From the NCBI GenBank assembly GCA_903837345.1, contig CAILUG010000019.1:1-64000 (forward strand): a stretch of DNA of 64,000 bases, in the 5' to 3' direction. Below the pieces are notes generated by a model. It made no database searches, was not told the origin of the DNA, and saw only the letters and a program-made list of their open reading frames with translations. The stretch is from an uncultured Gammaproteobacteria bacterium. GTDB lineage: Bacteria; Pseudomonadota; Gammaproteobacteria; Pseudomonadales; Pseudohongiellaceae. Of the stretch, positions 37,639-47,674 are shown piece after piece; the stretch's first letter is position 1; every line of letters starts with the position of its first letter. The position numbers and the translations under genes were made by a program.

Positions 37639-38301
37639 ATGACTCACGTTGCAGTAATCGATTACGGCATGGGCAACCTGCATTCGGTGGCCAAGGCGCT
37701 TGAACATGTGGGCAAACGCGCGGGCATCACACTCAAGGTATCGGTGACTTCCGATCCGGCCGTGTTGCGTGCAGCTGATCGCCTGGTATTTCCAGGGGTG
37801 GGGGCCATGCGGGATTGCATGGCCGAAATACGCCGTCTGTGTGTCGACGAAATCCTGCGTGAACAAGTGAAGCTGAAACCTGTGCTGGCGATTTGCGTCG
37901 GCATGCAGGCTCTCATGCAGCATAGTGATGAAAATGGCGGCGTGCCATGCATCGGGCTGTTTGCCGGCCAGGTCAAACGCTTCGACGATCACGCGGTGGA
38001 CCAGAGCGGTGCCGAGCTCAAGGTGCCGCACATGGGCTGGAACCGGGTGCGGCAGACGCAAGCGCATCCAATGTGGCGTGGCATTGCCGACAACAGCCAT
38101 TTCTATTTCGTGCACAGCTACTATGTGGCACCGGATGCGCCGGCTGTAATAGTTGGTGAAGCCGATTATCCAAAACCTTTCTGTGCTGCGATGGCGCACA
38201 AGAAAGTATTTGCGGTGCAGTTCCACCCGGAGAAAAGCCAGGCCAATGGTTTGCAACTGCTGGAAAATTTCCTCGGCTGGAACGGACAGGCGCACCTATG
38301 A
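37639..38301 (+). CDS. hisH: imidazole glycerol phosphate synthase, glutaminase subunit
   Basis: HisH supplies ammonia from glutamine to HisF. The 220-residue class I glutaminase has the oxyanion motif [10 protein letters not shown], nucleophile Cys86 in AICVGMQAL, and the His-Glu pair in QFHPEKSQ (about His196 and Glu198). It starts one base after hisB and overlaps hisF by four bases. In Pseudomonas hisA lies between hisH and hisF; here the two overlap directly. Confidence 0.95.
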   Translation: MTHVAVIDYGMGNLHSVAKALEHVGKRAGITLKVSVTSDPAVLRAADRLVFPGVGAMRDCMAEIRRLCVDEILREQVKLKPVLAICVGMQALMQHSDENGGVPCIGLFAGQVKRFDDHAVDQSGAELKVPHMGWNRVRQTQAHPMWRGIADNSHFYFVHSYYVAPDAPAVIVGEADYPKPFCAAMAHKKVFAVQFHPEKSQANGLQLLENFLGWNGQAHL

Positions 38302-39068
38302 CGCTGGCCAAACGCATCATCCCCTGCCTGGACTGTGACAACGGTCGCGTCGTCAAAGGCGTCAAGTTTGTCGACATCCGCGATGCCGGCGATCCGGTCG
38401 AAGTGTCCAAACGTTATTGTGACCAGGGTGCCGACGAAATCACATTTCTCGACATCACTGCCAGCAGCAGCGAGCGCAACACTACCATCCACACGGTGGA
38501 AGCCATCGCGTCACAGGTGTTCATTCCGCTCACCGTGGGTGGCGGCATCCGCAAATTGCAGGATATCCGCAACCTGCTGAATGCCGGCGCCGACAAGGTG
38601 GGTATCAATACCAGCGCCGTGCTGAATCCGGAATTTGTGCGTGAAGCTGCAGATCGTTTTGGTTCGCAATGCATCGTGGTGGCGATTGATGCCAAATGTA
38701 TCTCCAAACCGGGAGAACCCAGGCAGTGGGAGATTTTCACACACGGTGGCCGCAATCCGACCGGACTGGAAGCAATTGCGTGGGCCAGAAAAATGGTGGG
38801 CTATGGCGCGGGCGAAATCCTGCTGACCAGCATGGACCGCGACGGCACCAAAAGCGGTTTTGATCTGGAGCTGAATCGTGCGATCAGTGAGGCAGTCACT
38901 GTGCCGGTAATTGCCTCAGGCGGAGTCGGCAACCTGCAGGATCTGGTAGACGGCATCATCATTGGCAAAGCAGATGCGGTACTGGCTGCCAGCATATTCC
39001 ACTTCGGCCAGTTCACGATTCCGCAAGCCAAGCAGTACATGCGTGAGCACGGCATAGAAATGCGCTGA
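38298..39068 (+). CDS. hisF: imidazole glycerol phosphate synthase, cyclase subunit
   Basis: HisF uses HisH-derived ammonia to form imidazole glycerol phosphate and AICAR. The 256-residue TIM barrel has [16 protein letters not shown] with Asp12, [29 protein letters not shown] with the second catalytic Asp, [15 protein letters not shown] and [10 protein letters not shown] with phosphate-binding glycines. CLDCD replaces the more usual CLDVD. Its sequence is the canonical HisF1 type, not the HisF2 variant of surface-sugar loci. Confidence 0.97.
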   Translation: MTLAKRIIPCLDCDNGRVVKGVKFVDIRDAGDPVEVSKRYCDQGADEITFLDITASSSERNTTIHTVEAIASQVFIPLTVGGGIRKLQDIRNLLNAGADKVGINTSAVLNPEFVREAADRFGSQCIVVAIDAKCISKPGEPRQWEIFTHGGRNPTGLEAIAWARKMVGYGAGEILLTSMDRDGTKSGFDLELNRAISEAVTVPVIASGGVGNLQDLVDGIIIGKADAVLAASIFHFGQFTIPQAKQYMREHGIEMR

Positions 39069-39086
39069 ACAGCGCCAGGCCCCGGC

Positions 39087-40466
39087 TTACTTGTCCGGGC
39101 GAGCCAACGCCAGCCCTTTCAGCAGATTGAGCGCCTCATTCAGCTGATAGTCCGGCACAATCACATCATCAACCGGAGTTTTGCCTTTGGGCGCTGCCGG
39201 AGCTGCCACCGGTTTGGCAGGTGCTGGTGCTGCTTTCTTTTCTTCCGGCTTGCCGGTGTTGGCATTGGCAAGATGCTTGTTGAGATCCACTTCGCGATAG
39301 GCAGCAACACTGTCGGCAATTTTGGTGACCTGGCCACGATCCACCACAATGTCAGGCTTGATGCCTTCAGCCTGGATCGAACGGCCGTTGGGTGTGAAAT
39401 ACAACGAGGTGGTGAGTTTGATGGCGCGATCATTGGTAAGCGGCAATACCGTTTGCACGGAACCTTTGCCGAAGCTGCGGGTTCCCATGATGATGGCACG
39501 CTTGTGGTCTTGCAGAGCGCCCGCCACGATCTCGGAGGCTGAAGCCGAACCGCCATTGATCAATACCACCAATGGTATGCCGTGACTGGGATCGTCCGGC
39601 GTGGCCTCAAAACGCAAACTGGAGTTGGCGAGACGGCCTTTGGTGTAAACAATCAGGCCGTTGGTCAGGAAAGCATCCACGACACCTACAGCCGACTGCA
39701 ATACACCACCCGGATTGTTGCGCAGATCCAGCACCATCCCTTTGAGCTTGTTGTTGTCGCCTTGCAGTTTGTTGAGGGCATCCACCATTTCGGTGCCGGT
39801 GTTGGCGGAAAATTGCGAAATACGCACATAGGCAAAGCCCGGTTCCGGTTCGCGGAAACGGATACTGCGGGCCTTGATGATTTCGCGGGTGACTTTTACT
39901 TCAAAGGGTTCATTAACACCTTGCCGGACTATCGTGAGCCGGATCGAAGTGCCGGGTTCGCCCCGCAGCAATTCGGTAGTGTCGCCGAGCGTGACTTCCT
40001 GCGTGGGAGTGTCATCCAGTTTGATGATCAGATCGCCAGCCTGCAGGCCGGCCCTTGCTGCCGGTGAATCATCCATCGGCGTGATTATCTTGATGAGGCC
40101 GTTCTCTATGCCGACTTCAACACCCAGTCCGCCAAATTCCCCGGTGGTGGTTTCCTGCAGTTCGGCATAGTCGTTCTTGGCCAGATAGGCGGAATGGGGG
40201 TCAATGCCGGCCAGCATGCCCTTGATGGCATTTTCCAGCAGGGTCTTGTCATCAATCGGTTCGACATAGGCTTCACGTACCTGGTTCAGTACCTGCGCAA
40301 AGATACGGACTTCATCTATGGGCAACGGCGGTGCCTTGCTGCTGTCAGCGGCATCCTTGCCGGCGTCCTGTGCGAACACGGGCAGGGCCAGCAACAGGCC
40401 CAGCGCCAAAGCTTTCAGGTTGCTTGCAGGAATCGGCCGATGTGAAGAGCGCATAAGTTGCAACAT
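39087..40466 (-). CDS. ctpA: carboxy-terminal processing protease (S41)
   Basis: CtpA is a periplasmic serine protease that trims or degrades envelope proteins. The 459-residue protein has a signal peptide (LKALALGLLLALPVFAQ), a PDZ domain (GGLGVEVGIENGLIKIITPMDDSPAARAGLQAGD), and the Ser/Lys site in INGGSASASEIVAGAL (about 304-319) with Lys near 334 in RSFGKGSVQ. An Ala/Pro/Lys-rich linker precedes a conserved tail. It is the last of the gpmI-envC-ctpA run, convergent with hisF. Confidence 0.94.
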   Translation of the reverse strand: MLQLMRSSHRPIPASNLKALALGLLLALPVFAQDAGKDAADSSKAPPLPIDEVRIFAQVLNQVREAYVEPIDDKTLLENAIKGMLAGIDPHSAYLAKNDYAELQETTTGEFGGLGVEVGIENGLIKIITPMDDSPAARAGLQAGDLIIKLDDTPTQEVTLGDTTELLRGEPGTSIRLTIVRQGVNEPFEVKVTREIIKARSIRFREPEPGFAYVRISQFSANTGTEMVDALNKLQGDNNKLKGMVLDLRNNPGGVLQSAVGVVDAFLTNGLIVYTKGRLANSSLRFEATPDDPSHGIPLVVLINGGSASASEIVAGALQDHKRAIIMGTRSFGKGSVQTVLPLTNDRAIKLTTSLYFTPNGRSIQAEGIKPDIVVDRGQVTKIADSVAAYREVDLNKHLANANTGKPEEKKAAPAPAKPVAAPAAPKGKTPVDDVIVPDYQLNEALNLLKGLALARPDK

Positions 40467-40522
40467 GGGAAGATCTCAGCGGGATCGCAGCGTTGCGAGC
40501 CACAAGTGGAATTGGAAAAAAT

Positions 40523-41671
40523 TCAGTTGCGGGGCGTGCACCAGTTGACCGGATTTTCAGCTTTCCCTTCGTGACGAATCTCAAAATAGAGCCCCGTCTG
40601 GCGCTGGCCTCCGGTATTGCCCACTGACGCGATAACATCGCCACGCTGGACAAAGGCGCCCAGTTTCCGGCTCAGCTGCGCGTTGTGTGCATACAAACTC
40701 ATGTAACCATCGCCATGGTCAATTATCAATAGCAGGCCGGAGTTGCCAAACCAGTCGGCAAACACAACACGGCCATGATGGATGGCGTTGATGGGGGTGC
40801 CGGCCTCTGCTGCAAGATCAATTCCTTCATAAGTCAGGTCGCCGAGCTCATAGCGTGAGCCGAACGGGTGCAGCAGTTTGCCATCCACCGGCCAGGGCAG
40901 ACGCCCCTTGTGCCCCGCAAAAGGGTCGGTCTTGCTGAGGTTTTCCCTGGAGCGCCGGTGCAACTCCTCCATCAGCAACTGGATTTCCACACGCTGTTGC
41001 TCGAGCGAGTTCAGCTTCTTGCCGCGCTGGGTCAGGTCGGTATCCAGATCTGCCAGCAGTGCCTGACGCCGGGCTTGCTTGTCGGCGAGGATGCCGTGTT
41101 GTGACTTCAATTCGCTTTGCCGCTCTGCCAATGTATCGGTTGTGGCGGTGATTGCAGTTTGCGTGGTGACAATCTGGTCGAGCAATTGGGTGTAGGAACT
41201 TATGGTCCGGGTTCTGGCAGCGGTGAAGTACTGGTAATAGCTGGACATGCGTGCAGTATCAGCCGGACTTTGCTGGTTCAGCAACAGTTTGAGATATTCC
41301 TGCTTGCCGTTGATCCAGGCGCTGCGCAAGTAGCTGGCCAGCAGGTCCTGCTGCATGGTGCGTTGTTGCTGCAGGGAACTTGCTTCGTTCTTCAATTGCA
41401 CGAGTTTGATTCGCGCTGCATCAACTTCCCCGGCAAGTTTGTCGAGGGCATCCTGCAACTGGCTGATGTCCCGCTCATTTGCCAGCACTTCATTGTTGAG
41501 GCTGCTGCGCTGGTGATTGAGCGTGGCAATTTCCTTCTGTACTTTGCCTATGGTCTGTTCGATCTGCCCCAGCTCCTCTTTGCTGACTTCCTTGCCAGGG
41601 TCTTTTTGTGCAGCCAGCAACAATGCCGGCAACCACAGACTTCCGAGCAGCAAGAGGCGAATGAGACGCAT
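40523..41671 (-). CDS. envC: murein hydrolase activator EnvC family protein
   Basis: EnvC activates the amidases that split septal peptidoglycan. The 382-residue protein has a signal peptide (IRLLLLGSLWLPALLLAA), a long coiled coil at about 25-250 and a C-terminal LytM (M23) domain: GSRYELGDLTYEGIDLAAEAGTPI, HHGRVVFADWFGNSGLLLIIDHGDGYMSLYAHN. Residues of the zinc site are partly replaced (YEGIDL in place of HxGxD), as in non-catalytic EnvC activators. It shares one base with the end of gpmI. Confidence 0.92.
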   Translation of the reverse strand: MRLIRLLLLGSLWLPALLLAAQKDPGKEVSKEELGQIEQTIGKVQKEIATLNHQRSSLNNEVLANERDISQLQDALDKLAGEVDAARIKLVQLKNEASSLQQQRTMQQDLLASYLRSAWINGKQEYLKLLLNQQSPADTARMSSYYQYFTAARTRTISSYTQLLDQIVTTQTAITATTDTLAERQSELKSQHGILADKQARRQALLADLDTDLTQRGKKLNSLEQQRVEIQLLMEELHRRSRENLSKTDPFAGHKGRLPWPVDGKLLHPFGSRYELGDLTYEGIDLAAEAGTPINAIHHGRVVFADWFGNSGLLLIIDHGDGYMSLYAHNAQLSRKLGAFVQRGDVIASVGNTGGQRQTGLYFEIRHEGKAENPVNWCTPRN

Positions 41672-43218
41672 CAGAGGACTTGCACCAGTGAATGCCCCAG
41701 CATTTCCTTCGGCTGTGGCAGATCCATCAGTGTGAGCAGGCTGGGTGCCACATCACACAATGCACCTTCGGCCTTCAGTTTGATGTTGCGGGGTCCGACA
41801 TAAACCAGGGGCACCGGCCCGCTGGTGTGTTGGGTCATTGGTTGCCCGGATGTTTCATCGACCATCTGCTCCACATTGCCATGGTCAGCGGTAATCAGAC
41901 ATTGGCCACCTACAGCGAACAGTGCTTCGGTAATCCTGCCGAGGCACTTGTCCAGCACTTCCACCGCCTTGATGGCAGCAGGCAGCAGGCCGGTGTGACC
42001 CACCATGTCGCCGTTGGCGAAATTGCAGATGATGGCGTCGTATGTGCGGTTGCTGATTGCCGCCACCAGTTTGTCGGTGATTTCATAGGCGCTCATTTCC
42101 GGTTTCAGATCGTAGGTTTCAACTTTGGGAGAAGGAATGAGAATGCGGCTTTCGCCGGGATATTCGGGTTCACGACCCCCACTGAAGAAAAATGTCACGT
42201 GTGCATATTTTTCCGTTTCGGCGATGCGCAACTGGGTGAGCCCCAGACCGGAAATATATTCACCAAAGCCGTTAGTGAGGTTTTCCGGTCCGAACGCCAC
42301 GGTTGTGGGGAGATCGGTGGAATATTCTGTGAGAGAAACGAAACATGACAGTCGGGGCAGCAAGCCACGGTCAAAACCGCTGAAGTCAGGCTTGATGAAG
42401 GCCGCAGTCAACTGGCGTGACCGGTCGGCACGGAAATTCATGAACACGATGGCATCATTGTCATGCATTGCCACCGGCTGTTCATTGTCCGCCTGCAAAA
42501 CGCAGGGGTGTACGAATTCATCGTTTTCGCCGCGCTCGTACGCCGCCTTGAGTGCTGTGAGCGCGTCAGGATAGTGATTGTCGGCACGTCCATGGCAGAT
42601 CGCATTGAAAGCTTTCTCCACCCGGTCCCAGCGTTTGTCACGGTCCATGCCGTAGAAGCGTCCACCCACTGAGGCAATGCGGCCGCATTGCTTGCCGGCA
42701 AACCATTGCGAGAAACGGCGCAGGGTGCTTTCTGCGTTGCGGGGCGGAGTATCACGGCCATCCAGCATGGCGTGCAGGTAGATTTGCCTGCAGCCTTTGC
42801 GTGCTGCCAGTTCCAGCATCGCCATGATCTGGTCTTCATGGCTGTGGATGCCGCCGTCGGACAACAGGCCCATCACATGCAGCGCGCTCTGGTGTTGCAG
42901 GCAACGGTCAACTGCGGTGTTGAGGGCGGCGTTGCTGTAGAACTCACCATCCTGTATCGACTTGTTGATGCGCGTGAGGCTTTGGTAAACAACCCTGCCG
43001 GCACCAAGATTCATATGGCCTACTTCCGAATTGCCCATTTGGCCGTCCGGCAATCCGACTTGCATGCCAGAGGTGTGGATCAAGGTATGGGGAAAGCGGG
43101 ACAGCAGGTTCAGCCACACCGGAGTGCGGGCCAGCGCAATGGCGTTGCTGTCTTTGGCGTCACGATGGCCCCAGCCATCCAGTATGAGGAGCAGGGTCGG
43201 TGCGGAATTCATTGGCAT
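41671..43218 (-). CDS. gpmI: phosphoglycerate mutase, 2,3-bisphosphoglycerate-independent
   Basis: GpmI interconverts 3- and 2-phosphoglycerate using two manganese ions. The 515-residue protein has the LLLILDGWGHRD metal motif, the phosphorylated Ser64 in GQMGNSEVGHMNLGAGR, DGRDTPPRNAE near 160, and NFANGDMVGHTG and ITADHGNVEQM in the metal domain. The start is ATG 43218 or ATG 43212. It heads a three-gene run with envC and ctpA, the common order in gammaproteobacteria. Confidence 0.96.
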   Translation of the reverse strand: MPMNSAPTLLLILDGWGHRDAKDSNAIALARTPVWLNLLSRFPHTLIHTSGMQVGLPDGQMGNSEVGHMNLGAGRVVYQSLTRINKSIQDGEFYSNAALNTAVDRCLQHQSALHVMGLLSDGGIHSHEDQIMAMLELAARKGCRQIYLHAMLDGRDTPPRNAESTLRRFSQWFAGKQCGRIASVGGRFYGMDRDKRWDRVEKAFNAICHGRADNHYPDALTALKAAYERGENDEFVHPCVLQADNEQPVAMHDNDAIVFMNFRADRSRQLTAAFIKPDFSGFDRGLLPRLSCFVSLTEYSTDLPTTVAFGPENLTNGFGEYISGLGLTQLRIAETEKYAHVTFFFSGGREPEYPGESRILIPSPKVETYDLKPEMSAYEITDKLVAAISNRTYDAIICNFANGDMVGHTGLLPAAIKAVEVLDKCLGRITEALFAVGGQCLITADHGNVEQMVDETSGQPMTQHTSGPVPLVYVGPRNIKLKAEGALCDVAPSLLTLMDLPQPKEMLGHSLVQVL

Positions 43219-43285
43219 GGGTATCTGGTCAAATCGGACCTGAATTCTAAGGTCAGTGCCGGTCGATGGGAACCATGATCGCCGC

Positions 43286-43314
43286 CTGACTTCCTTGGGC
43301 CAGCTGTGTATACT
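43286..43314 (+). promoter_or_regulatory. putative promoter of yibN-secB
   Basis: CTGACT and TATACT are separated by 17 bases, with TGTG just before the -10 box. The pair lies about 80 bases upstream of the rhodanese gene. The -35 matches at four of six positions, so this is a moderate call. Confidence 0.4.
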
Positions 43315-43393
43315 GCCGCGCTCCCGCGCAGGCGCCCCCCGAACGGAAATGGCGTGTTGATAAGGCGGGTTTCACAGTGAAGCATGTAATTGC

Positions 43394-43807
43394 ATGACAC
43401 GTTTTTTTGAATTTTTGATGAATCATTGGGCACTCTCGGGGTTATGGCTGGCCACGGCTGCCGGCTTGTTCGCGTATCTGGGATCCAAAACCGGCAACAG
43501 TCTCAGCCCCAACCAGACAGTGGCGCTGGTCAACCGGGAAGACGGCGTGGTGCTGGACATACGGGAACGCAAGGATTTTGAAAAAGGGCACATCGTCGAT
43601 GCCATCAATATCCCGCTCGCCAAGCTGGCTGAGCGACTGGTTGAGCTGGAGAAACACAAGGACAAACCCGTAATTGTAGTTTGCCAATTCGGACAAAGTG
43701 CCGGTGAAGCCGTGAAATTGCTGCACACAAACGGTTTTGCAAAAGCCAACAAAATGGCAGGCGGATTGGCTGAATGGCAGACGCAAAACCTGCCCGTTGT
43801 AAAATAA
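43394..43807 (+). CDS. yibN: membrane-anchored rhodanese-like protein (YibN type)
   Basis: The 137-residue protein has an N-terminal membrane helix (WALSGLWLATAAGLFAYLG, about 12-30) and a single rhodanese domain: GVVLDIRERKDFEKGHIVDAINIP, the active-site loop VVCQFGQSAGEA with Cys97, and GGLAEWQTQNLPVV. The domain would face the cytoplasm or periplasm depending on topology. It precedes secB as in E. coli and Pseudomonas, but grxC, usually between them, is absent. Sulfur transfer is expected from the Cys; the substrate is unknown. Confidence 0.9.
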   Translation: MTRFFEFLMNHWALSGLWLATAAGLFAYLGSKTGNSLSPNQTVALVNREDGVVLDIRERKDFEKGHIVDAINIPLAKLAERLVELEKHKDKPVIVVCQFGQSAGEAVKLLHTNGFAKANKMAGGLAEWQTQNLPVVK

Positions 43808-43899
43808 CAAAACCAGAAAAGGGTAATGGCTCCCATCCGGTGAGCAAGCAACACGATCCGGATTACATCAACAACACAACCTTACTTTGCAGGTGACCC

Positions 43900-44379
43900 A
43901 TGGCAGAAAACACAACTGCGGCTGCACAGCCGGCCTCAAATGAGCCTCGTTTCGGCGTTCAGCGCATTTACATCAAGGACGCTTCATTTGAAGCGCCGGA
44001 CACGCCTGAGTGTTTCCGCCGCGAATACAATCCAATGATCAATTTCAACATCAATACCCGCAGTCGCAAACTCGATGACGGCCTGTATGAAGTGGTCTTG
44101 CGCATGACTGCCGATGTGAAGCAGGATGAAAAAACCGTGTTCCTGGTAGAAGTCCAGCAAGCCGGCATTTTTGAAATCACCGGGCTTGAAGACGACCGGA
44201 TGGAGCAGGTCTTGACGATCACCTGTCCAGGCATCCTGTTCCCTTATGGCAGGGAAGCAGTCGACTCGTTGGTCACCAAAGGCAGTTTCCCGGCCCTGAT
44301 GCTGGCACCGATCAATTTCGAAGCCGTCTACATGCAGGCCAAGCAGCAGGCTGCCCAGCAGCAGGTTCCCGTCAGCTGA
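43900..44379 (+). CDS. secB: protein-export chaperone SecB
   Basis: SecB keeps preproteins unfolded and hands them to SecA. The 159-residue protein matches the family: [80 protein letters not shown] and [15 protein letters not shown] lies seven bases upstream of the ATG. Its end overlaps the trmL gene on the opposite strand by eight bases. Confidence 0.97.
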   Translation: MAENTTAAAQPASNEPRFGVQRIYIKDASFEAPDTPECFRREYNPMINFNINTRSRKLDDGLYEVVLRMTADVKQDEKTVFLVEVQQAGIFEITGLEDDRMEQVLTITCPGILFPYGREAVDSLVTKGSFPALMLAPINFEAVYMQAKQQAAQQQVPVS

Positions 44380-44842
44380 GCAGCGCGCCCGGATAGCCTG
44401 ACTGGCGCCAGGCTTCGTAAACGGCGACCGCCACCGAATTCGACAGGTTCAGGCTGCGGCTGGTGGCCATCATCGGCAATCGCAAAATCGTGTGAATTCC
44501 AGGAGATGCCAGCAAGTTTCCTGGAATTCCTGACGATTCGGCACCAAATACCAGAAAATCATCATCGTGAAACCGGAAGTCAGAGTGGCAGAGCTTGCCC
44601 TTGGTGCTGAAGGCGATGACCCGTTTCGGTTGGCAGTTCGCCAGAAACTGATCCCAGCTGGCATGCACCGTCAGTTTGCTGAACTCGTGGTAATCGAGCC
44701 CGGCCCGTTTCAGGCGTTTTTCGTCCAGCGAAAAGCCCAGCGGCTCAATCAGGTGCAGTGCGCAGCCGGTATTGCTGCTGAGCCTGATGATGTTGCCGGT
44801 GTTGGGCGGAATTTCCGGCTGGTGAAGCACGATACTGATCAT
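44372..44842 (-). CDS. trmL: tRNA (cytidine/uridine-2'-O-)-methyltransferase TrmL
   Basis: TrmL methylates the 2'-OH of the wobble base in certain leucine tRNAs. The 156-residue protein is a minimal SPOUT enzyme with the knotted SAM site: [19 protein letters not shown] near the front, [15 protein letters not shown], and [28 protein letters not shown] forming the knot. It lies 10 bases downstream of ntrC on the same strand. Confidence 0.95.
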   Translation of the reverse strand: MISIVLHQPEIPPNTGNIIRLSSNTGCALHLIEPLGFSLDEKRLKRAGLDYHEFSKLTVHASWDQFLANCQPKRVIAFSTKGKLCHSDFRFHDDDFLVFGAESSGIPGNLLASPGIHTILRLPMMATSRSLNLSNSVAVAVYEAWRQSGYPGALLS

Positions 44843-44851
44843 GGATATGCT

Positions 44852-46285
44852 TTATTCAGCCGCGTCATCCTCTTCGTCCGTGGAGCTGTTCTGCATGCCC
44901 AGTTCCTTGAGTTTGCGGGTGAGAGTGTTGCGACCCCAGCCCAATAGTTCGGAAGCATCACGTTTGCGGCCACCACTGTGCTGAAGCGCTACTTCAATCA
45001 TGCATTTTTCAAACAATGGTGTCGCCTGTTGCAGGATGCCGGTATGACCCAGTTTCAATTCCTGGTCAGCCCAGTGTTTCAGGTTCTGGATCCAGTTGCC
45101 GGCCACCGGTTGGTCATTGGTTGAAGTATGGAATTCTTCCGGCAGGTCATTGATGAAAATTTCCCTGCCGGCCGCCATCACAGTGATCCAGCTGCAGAAA
45201 TTTTCCAGCTGGCGCACATTGCCTGGCCACGGCAGGTTGGTGAGAAATTTGCTGGTTTCCGCGCGCAGGACTTTTTTCTCCACCCCCATCTGCTGGGCGG
45301 CCTTGCGCAGGAAATGCTCGCACAATGCCGGGATATCCTCGCGACGATCCGCCAGTCGTGGCAAATGGATCGGTATCACATTGAGACGATGGAACAGATC
45401 TTCGCGGAACAGATGTTCTTTCACCCGCGCTTCCAGATTCTGGTGAGTGGCGGCAATCACCCTCACATCAGCCTTGATCGGTGCAAGGCCGCCCACACGA
45501 TAGAACTCGCCGTCCGACAGCACGCGCAGCAGGCGGGTTTGCGTTTCCATCGGCATGTCACCGATTTCATCAAGAAACAGCGTGCCACCATGGGCCTGCT
45601 CGAAACGGCCAACCCGGGTCTGGGTGGCGCCGGTAAACGCACCTTTCTCGTGCCCAAACAGCTCTGATTCGATCAGGTCTTTCGGAATTGCCGCCACATT
45701 AAGCGGAATGTAGGGCTTGTCTGCACGTGGACTGTGTTTGTGCAATGCCTGCGCCACCAGTTCCTTGCCGGTACCTGATTCACCCTTGATCAGCACTGTG
45801 ATGTTGGAGTGGGAAAGGCGACCAATGGCGCGGAACACTTCCTGCATCGACGGGGCTTCCCCGATGATGGTCTTGGATTCCTGCACGGTGGGAGCCTGGG
45901 TTTCGCCGCGGGTTTCCTGTGAGTGCCGGATTGCACGCTGGGCCACAGCCACCGCCTCGTTCACATCGAAGGGTTTGGGCAAGTATTCAAAGGCGCCATG
46001 TTTGTAGGATTGGACGGCACTGCTCAGATCCGAGTGGGCCGTCATTATGATTACCGGAATCTGGGGGTAGGTTTCCTGCACTTCATTGAGCACTTCCAGA
46101 CCATCGCTGCCGGGCATGCGGATATCGCTGATGATGACGGCGGGCTGGCGCGTGCGCAGCCGGCTGAGCATGGCGTCGCCACTGTCAAAGCTTTCGCTGC
46201 TGAGGCCGGCCTTGGCAAAGGACTTTTCCAGTACCCAGCGTATGGATCGGTCATCGTCCACAATCCAGATTGTGTCCTTGTTCAT
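44852..46285 (-). CDS. ntrC: nitrogen regulation response regulator NtrC
   Basis: NtrC (GlnG) activates sigma-54 promoters of nitrogen genes when phosphorylated by NtrB. The 477-residue protein has a receiver domain with Asp54 (IISDIRMPG), a AAA+ domain with Walker A GESGTGKE and the sigma-54 contact loop GAFTGA, and a C-terminal Fis-type helix-turn-helix ([25 protein letters not shown]). It overlaps ntrB by four bases. Its binding sites appear upstream of ntrB and glnA. Confidence 0.97.
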   Translation of the reverse strand: MNKDTIWIVDDDRSIRWVLEKSFAKAGLSSESFDSGDAMLSRLRTRQPAVIISDIRMPGSDGLEVLNEVQETYPQIPVIIMTAHSDLSSAVQSYKHGAFEYLPKPFDVNEAVAVAQRAIRHSQETRGETQAPTVQESKTIIGEAPSMQEVFRAIGRLSHSNITVLIKGESGTGKELVAQALHKHSPRADKPYIPLNVAAIPKDLIESELFGHEKGAFTGATQTRVGRFEQAHGGTLFLDEIGDMPMETQTRLLRVLSDGEFYRVGGLAPIKADVRVIAATHQNLEARVKEHLFREDLFHRLNVIPIHLPRLADRREDIPALCEHFLRKAAQQMGVEKKVLRAETSKFLTNLPWPGNVRQLENFCSWITVMAAGREIFINDLPEEFHTSTNDQPVAGNWIQNLKHWADQELKLGHTGILQQATPLFEKCMIEVALQHSGGRKRDASELLGWGRNTLTRKLKELGMQNSSTDEEDDAAE

Positions 46286-47403
46286 GAATTACTACCTTCA
46301 TTTTGAATTGGAATGGAAAGCATAAAACGGGTCCTGCCTTCCTGGCTTTCACATTCGATCAAGCCTGCATGGTTCTTGATGATGTTCTGTGCAATAGACA
46401 AGCCAAGTCCTGTGCCTTCGGCACGACCGCTGATCAGCGGATAGAAAATGTTCTCGATGATGTGTGCCGGAATGCCTGGACCGTTGTCGATGATCTCGAT
46501 ACGCACGATCAATTTGTGCAACTCCGACGCAATGGTGGCGTGGTTGACCGCGCGGGTGCGAAGGATGATCTGCGGATTCTGTTGTGCCGGATTTTCCGTA
46601 AGTGCCTGCATGGCATTACGCACGATGTTGAGAACTGCCTGTATCAGTTGCTCCAGATCGCCGGAGATTTCCGGCAAGCTGGGATCGTAGTCACGGATGA
46701 TCCTGATGGAACCTTTGGATTCGGCTTCCACCAGGTTGCGCACTCGTTCAAGCACTTCATGAACATTGAGAATACGTATCACCGGCTTCTTGTAGGGGCC
46801 GGTCAGGCGGTCGACCAGATTTACCAGGCGGTCGGCTTCTTCAATGATGACATTGGTGTAGTCCTGCAACTGGGAATTCGGCAATTCACTGGCCAGCAGT
46901 TGTGCTGCACCACGTATGCCGCCGAGCGGATTCTTGATTTCATGGCTGAGTCCACGAATCATTTCCACAGTGATCTCGTGTTTGGCCAGCAGTGTTTCCT
47001 TGCGGTTGATCGACCAGCTGCGATTGATTTCCTGTATCTCGATCAGGAAAAAAATTCCGCTGGTGTCGTGTATGACCGAGGTGGCGTGGTCCACCAGCAA
47101 CTTGTTGCCGCCCGGTAACAGCAATTCCACCTTGCGTGAAATTATCGTGGTATTGCTCTTGCGGGCACTGACAGTTGCCTGCTCCAGAAGGTCGCCATTG
47201 CGCACCAGTTCGGTGATGTGGGCTTGGTGGGAATGTCGGTCACTGGTTTCCAGCAAAGCTTCTGCGGCCGGGTTCATGTGATACAGGCAGCAGCCCTTGT
47301 CGAGTACGACTACCGCAGTAGTCAGATTGTCGAGCAGACGGGTATTGAAACTTTCGTTTGTCACTTTGTCAGGTTTGGGGAGTTTGATGGAAAAAGAGTT
47401 CAT
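46282..47403 (-). CDS. ntrB: nitrogen regulation sensor histidine kinase NtrB
   Basis: NtrB (GlnL) phosphorylates or, with PII, dephosphorylates NtrC. The 373-residue cytosolic protein has an N-terminal PAS domain (LLDNLTTAVVVLDKGCCLYHMNPAAEALLETS), the H-box SHEIKNPLGGIRGAAQLL, the N-box NIVRNAMQAL, and ATP-lid motifs DNGPGIP and GRAEGTGLGLSIAQNI. It begins the ntrB-ntrC unit, with a sigma-54 type promoter 40 bases upstream. Confidence 0.97.
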   Translation of the reverse strand: MNSFSIKLPKPDKVTNESFNTRLLDNLTTAVVVLDKGCCLYHMNPAAEALLETSDRHSHQAHITELVRNGDLLEQATVSARKSNTTIISRKVELLLPGGNKLLVDHATSVIHDTSGIFFLIEIQEINRSWSINRKETLLAKHEITVEMIRGLSHEIKNPLGGIRGAAQLLASELPNSQLQDYTNVIIEEADRLVNLVDRLTGPYKKPVIRILNVHEVLERVRNLVEAESKGSIRIIRDYDPSLPEISGDLEQLIQAVLNIVRNAMQALTENPAQQNPQIILRTRAVNHATIASELHKLIVRIEIIDNGPGIPAHIIENIFYPLISGRAEGTGLGLSIAQNIIKNHAGLIECESQEGRTRFMLSIPIQNEGSNS

Positions 47404-47441
47404 GCTGGTTCAAGCAGTCCGGGACTACGGCACTAACTTCA

Positions 47442-47457
47442 TGCAATTAGTGCACCA
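47442..47457 (-). promoter_or_regulatory. sigma-54 (-24/-12) promoter of ntrBC
   Basis: The minus strand reads TGGTGCACTAATTGCA, with GG and GC spaced by exactly 10 bases and the -12 half TTGCA fully matching. It lies about 40 bases before the ntrB start. Confidence 0.7.
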
Positions 47458-47540
47458 AGCTGGTTTGTCATGATTATTCCGGGTCTTGCAGTTCAGAGAG
47501 GGGATTATAACGGCAACAAATAGTGCAAAACCCTCAAAAT

Positions 47541-47557
47541 TGCACAATATTGGTGCA
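47541..47557. promoter_or_regulatory. NtrC-binding palindrome upstream of ntrBC
   Basis: TGCACAATATTGGTGCA is a 17-bp imperfect palindrome close to the NtrC consensus (TGCACN5-7GGTGCA). It is about 85 bases upstream of the sigma-54 box of ntrBC, a normal enhancer distance. Confidence 0.72.
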
Positions 47558-47589
47558 ACTCAATAACTCTACGCCTTTTTTTGAAACAA

Positions 47590-47618
47590 AAAAAGCCCGC
47601 CATAAAGGCGGGCTTTTT
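47590..47618 (-). terminator. intrinsic terminator of glnA
   Basis: AAAAGCCCGCC and GGCGGGCTTTT form an 11-bp stem around ATAAA, with A- and T-runs on both sides, so it can work in either direction. It lies 57 bases past the glnA stop and separates glnA from the ntrBC promoter. Confidence 0.92.
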
Positions 47619-47674
47619 GATTTGGGAGGCCGGAACAAGGGTTTGGCCAACGGCCTGCCCCAGCCTGATGCCAC

